Source: Geobacter sp.
GTDB lineage: Bacteria > Desulfobacterota > Desulfuromonadia > Geobacterales > Pseudopelobacteraceae
Assembly (NCBI GenBank): GCA_027346925.1
Contig: DAIERH010000113.1
Coordinates: forward strand, 1 to 7,245
Direction of reading: 5' to 3'
DNA: 7,245 nt
Shown: positions 5,636-7,245 of the stretch, in pieces
How the letters are laid out: every line of letters starts with the position of its first letter
Numbering within the stretch: position 1 is the stretch's first letter
Made by a program: the position numbers and the translations under genes
Notes under the pieces: generated by a model
Seen by the model: the letters and a program-made list of their open reading frames with translations, nothing else
Told to the model about the DNA's origin: nothing
Databases searched by the model: none

Positions 5636-6282
5636 TCCCGGCCTATAATGCCGAGCAAACCATCGGGCCGGTGGCGAGGGAATGCGTGGCACTGGGCTAT
5701 GCGGTCGTGGTGGTGGATGACGGTTCCCGGGACGCCACGGCCAAGGCGGCAGCCGGGCAGCAGGGGGTCACGCTCCTGGCGCACGAACGGAACAGGGGCA
5801 AGGGAAGGGCGCTCAAGACCGGTTTTGAGTGGGCGCTCGTTCATGGCTTCGAAGCAATAGTCACCGTCGATGCCGACGGCCAGCACGACGTTTCCGCCGT
5901 GCCGCGGTTGGTGGCGGCGGCGCGGGAGGAGGGCGTCGATATCATGATCGCCTCCCGTTTCGGCCAGTTCGAGGAGATGGCCGGTCTGCGCAAGGTCTGG
6001 AACCGTTTCGGCGTCTGGTGCATGCGTCAGCGGACAGGATTTGAAATCAGCGACAGCCAGTCCGGTTTCCGTTGTTATTCGGGACGTCTGCTGCGCTCCC
6101 TTAGCCTCGGGGCCGAGGGGTACGACCTGGAGATGGAGATCCTGATGAAGGCGTGGCGCAACGGTTTTTCCATCGCCAGCCTGGCGGTGGCGGCCCGGGT
6201 GGCCGACGGACGCTCCACCAGCCATTTCCGGCCGGTTCGCGACACGTGGAACATCTGCATGACATTTTTACGCTACATGTGA
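5617..6282 (+). CDS. Family 2 glycosyltransferase, polyprenyl-phosphate sugar transferase-like
   Basis: This 221-residue GT-A fold enzyme should move a sugar from a nucleotide donor to an acceptor. Its best resemblance is to the dolichol/polyprenyl-phosphate mannose synthase group. It opens with ILIPAYN (5-11), has VVVDDGSRD (31-39) for nucleotide binding, and has the metal-binding DADGQHD (85-91, DxD). DSQSGFRCYS (146-155) and the acidic YDLEMEIL (169-176) fit the same group. No membrane helices follow the catalytic domain, so it is a soluble or peripheral form. GTG 5617 lies inside the deacetylase gene, with GGGAG at 5601-5605 as a weak, rather distant ribosome site. Coupling to the deacetylase suggests that both act on the same glycan or lipid-linked sugar. 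Donor and acceptor cannot be told from sequence. Confidence 0.9.
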   Translation: MAVCILIPAYNAEQTIGPVARECVALGYAVVVVDDGSRDATAKAAAGQQGVTLLAHERNRGKGRALKTGFEWALVHGFEAIVTVDADGQHDVSAVPRLVAAAREEGVDIMIASRFGQFEEMAGLRKVWNRFGVWCMRQRTGFEISDSQSGFRCYSGRLLRSLSLGAEGYDLEMEILMKAWRNGFSIASLAVAARVADGRSTSHFRPVRDTWNICMTFLRYM

Positions 6283-6304
6283 AACGGTTGGTTTTCCCGT
6301 TTCA
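6280..6304. repeat. Inverted repeat spanning the glycosyltransferase stop codon
   Basis: TGAAACGG (6280-6287, starting with the stop codon) and CCGTTTCA (6297-6304) are perfect 8-bp arms around a 9-nt loop. The RNA would form a modest hairpin between the glycosyltransferase and radical SAM genes. Only TTACCTT follows, so it is at best a weak terminator. It might stabilise or separate parts of the message. Confidence 0.45.
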
Positions 6305-6322
6305 TTACCTTGAGGTGGTTAC

Positions 6323-7245
6323 ATGATCCAGACCCTGAAAAACTATACCAAGGAAAAGGTGCTCACGTATCTCCTGTCCATGGCGACCAGTTCGTCGGAC
6401 GAGACACTGATAAAGATGACGCACCTGATGGAGTTGATCCCCAAGAAGGATTATTACAAGGAACGCATCCGCTGGGTCAGGGGACTGATCCGCGACAAGC
6501 ACCCCAGCATCGAGTTTCCGCGCCGCATCCTGGCCGAACTGCACCCCAACCAGCGCGACAAGTGGATCAGCAACCTGGCCATCAATCACCTGCTGAACGG
6601 CACCAACCGGCGCAAGGAATGGGCCGACGCCAACGGCTTCTACCCCCCCTCAACGGTGGTGATCAGCCCCACCATGCGCTGCAACCTCTCCTGTTACGGC
6701 TGCTATGCCGGAGACTACAAGAAGTCCCTGGAACTTTCCCTGGACGAGATCGATTCGGTGCTGACCCAGATGAAGGAGATGGGGGTCTATTTCGCCGTCA
6801 TCTCAGGCGGCGAGCCGTTCTACATGGACGGCATCTTCGAGATCTTCAGGAAGCACGGCGACATGGCCTTCCTGGTGTTTACCCATGGCGGGCTGATCGA
6901 TGAGCGGATGGTGGAACTCCTGACCGAGGTGGGCAACGTGATGCCGGCCTTCTCCCTGGAGGGGTACGAACGGGAAACCGACGAGCGTCGCGGTCAGGGG
7001 CATTTTCAAAAGGTCATGCATGCCATGGACCTGCTCAAGGCGGGGGGGCTCTCCTTTTGCGGCTCCTTCACCCATTCGCGCCGGAACACGGATATCATCA
7101 CCAGCCCCGCCTACATCGACATGCTGCTCGCCAAGGGGGTGTTTGCCCTGTGGCTCTTTTCCTACGTGCCGGTGGGGAGGAAGCCCGACCCCGAACTGAT
7201 GCCCACGCCCGAGCAGCGCGACCTGCTGCGCCGCACGGTGGTGGA
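6323..7245 (+). CDS. Radical SAM enzyme of unknown substrate, 3' end outside the window
   Basis: The window shows 307 residues of an enzyme that uses S-adenosylmethionine and a [4Fe-4S] cluster for radical chemistry. The cluster motif is CNLSCYGC (Cys120, Cys124, Cys127), followed by SGGEP (161-165), which contacts SAM. An N-terminal region of about 105 residues, mostly helical and with no clear catalytic motif, precedes the radical SAM barrel. PVGRKPDPELMPTPEQR (283-299) is a conserved-looking block of this subgroup, which I recognise from anaerobe genomes but cannot tie to a proven reaction. No membrane helices are visible. The ATG at 6323 follows GAGGTG (6312-6317) by 5 nt. It lies 40 nt behind the glycosyltransferase, so it is probably in the same operon. 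The remaining C-terminus, which might hold a SPASM or other domain, is not visible. Confidence 0.92.
   Translation, partial: MIQTLKNYTKEKVLTYLLSMATSSSDETLIKMTHLMELIPKKDYYKERIRWVRGLIRDKHPSIEFPRRILAELHPNQRDKWISNLAINHLLNGTNRRKEWADANGFYPPSTVVISPTMRCNLSCYGCYAGDYKKSLELSLDEIDSVLTQMKEMGVYFAVISGGEPFYMDGIFEIFRKHGDMAFLVFTHGGLIDERMVELLTEVGNVMPAFSLEGYERETDERRGQGHFQKVMHAMDLLKAGGLSFCGSFTHSRRNTDIITSPAYIDMLLAKGVFALWLFSYVPVGRKPDPELMPTPEQRDLLRRTVV

Noticed and set aside
6310..6903. 197-codon + strand frame at the start of the radical SAM gene
   Set aside because: It is a shifted frame rich in Gln, Pro and Arg. The correct frame carries CNLSCYGC and SGGEP and has a good ribosome site.
1..7245. CRISPR array near cas6
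   Set aside because: I looked for evenly spaced repeats of 25-40 bases on both strands and saw none.

Overview
The window carries a fumarate reductase/succinate dehydrogenase operon of the type found in Geobacter and its relatives (Desulfuromonadia). The evidence is GC-rich coding sequence, a C-A-B subunit order, a five-helix diheme cytochrome b subunit, and flavoprotein and iron-sulfur subunits of the Bacillus/Wolinella type. The species cannot be fixed from the sequence alone. All seven protein genes that I accept lie on the + strand; the last one runs off the right edge.

Layout: (1) Positions 1-342 are a non-coding leader with candidate promoters, two palindromic elements, a 16-codon reading frame behind a perfect Shine-Dalgarno sequence, and a small GC hairpin. 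(2) Positions 343-3693 hold frdC-frdA-frdB, tightly packed, with the frdB start codon overlapping the frdA stop codon. A strong intrinsic terminator follows at 3731-3760. (3) About 3803-4744 encode a Cas6-type CRISPR RNA endoribonuclease. It stands alone: no other cas gene and no repeat array is visible. It probably starts at TTG, and its likely promoter overlaps the frd terminator. (4) A short AT-rich gap with a promoter-like sequence and a 15-bp palindrome leads into a second gene group, about 4790-7245. It holds a polysaccharide deacetylase of the DUF3473/PEP-CTERM-locus type, an overlapping family 2 glycosyltransferase, and a radical SAM enzyme cut by the window end.

How the genes work together: FrdCAB forms one membrane complex linking the quinone pool to the fumarate/succinate couple. 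In Geobacter sulfurreducens a single such complex is known to do both fumarate reduction and succinate oxidation. The deacetylase and glycosyltransferase point to cell-surface or exported polysaccharide, or to a lipid-linked sugar. The radical SAM enzyme directly behind them may modify a related product, but its substrate cannot be read from the sequence. The most unusual item is the orphan cas6 gene between a central-metabolism operon and an envelope gene group.
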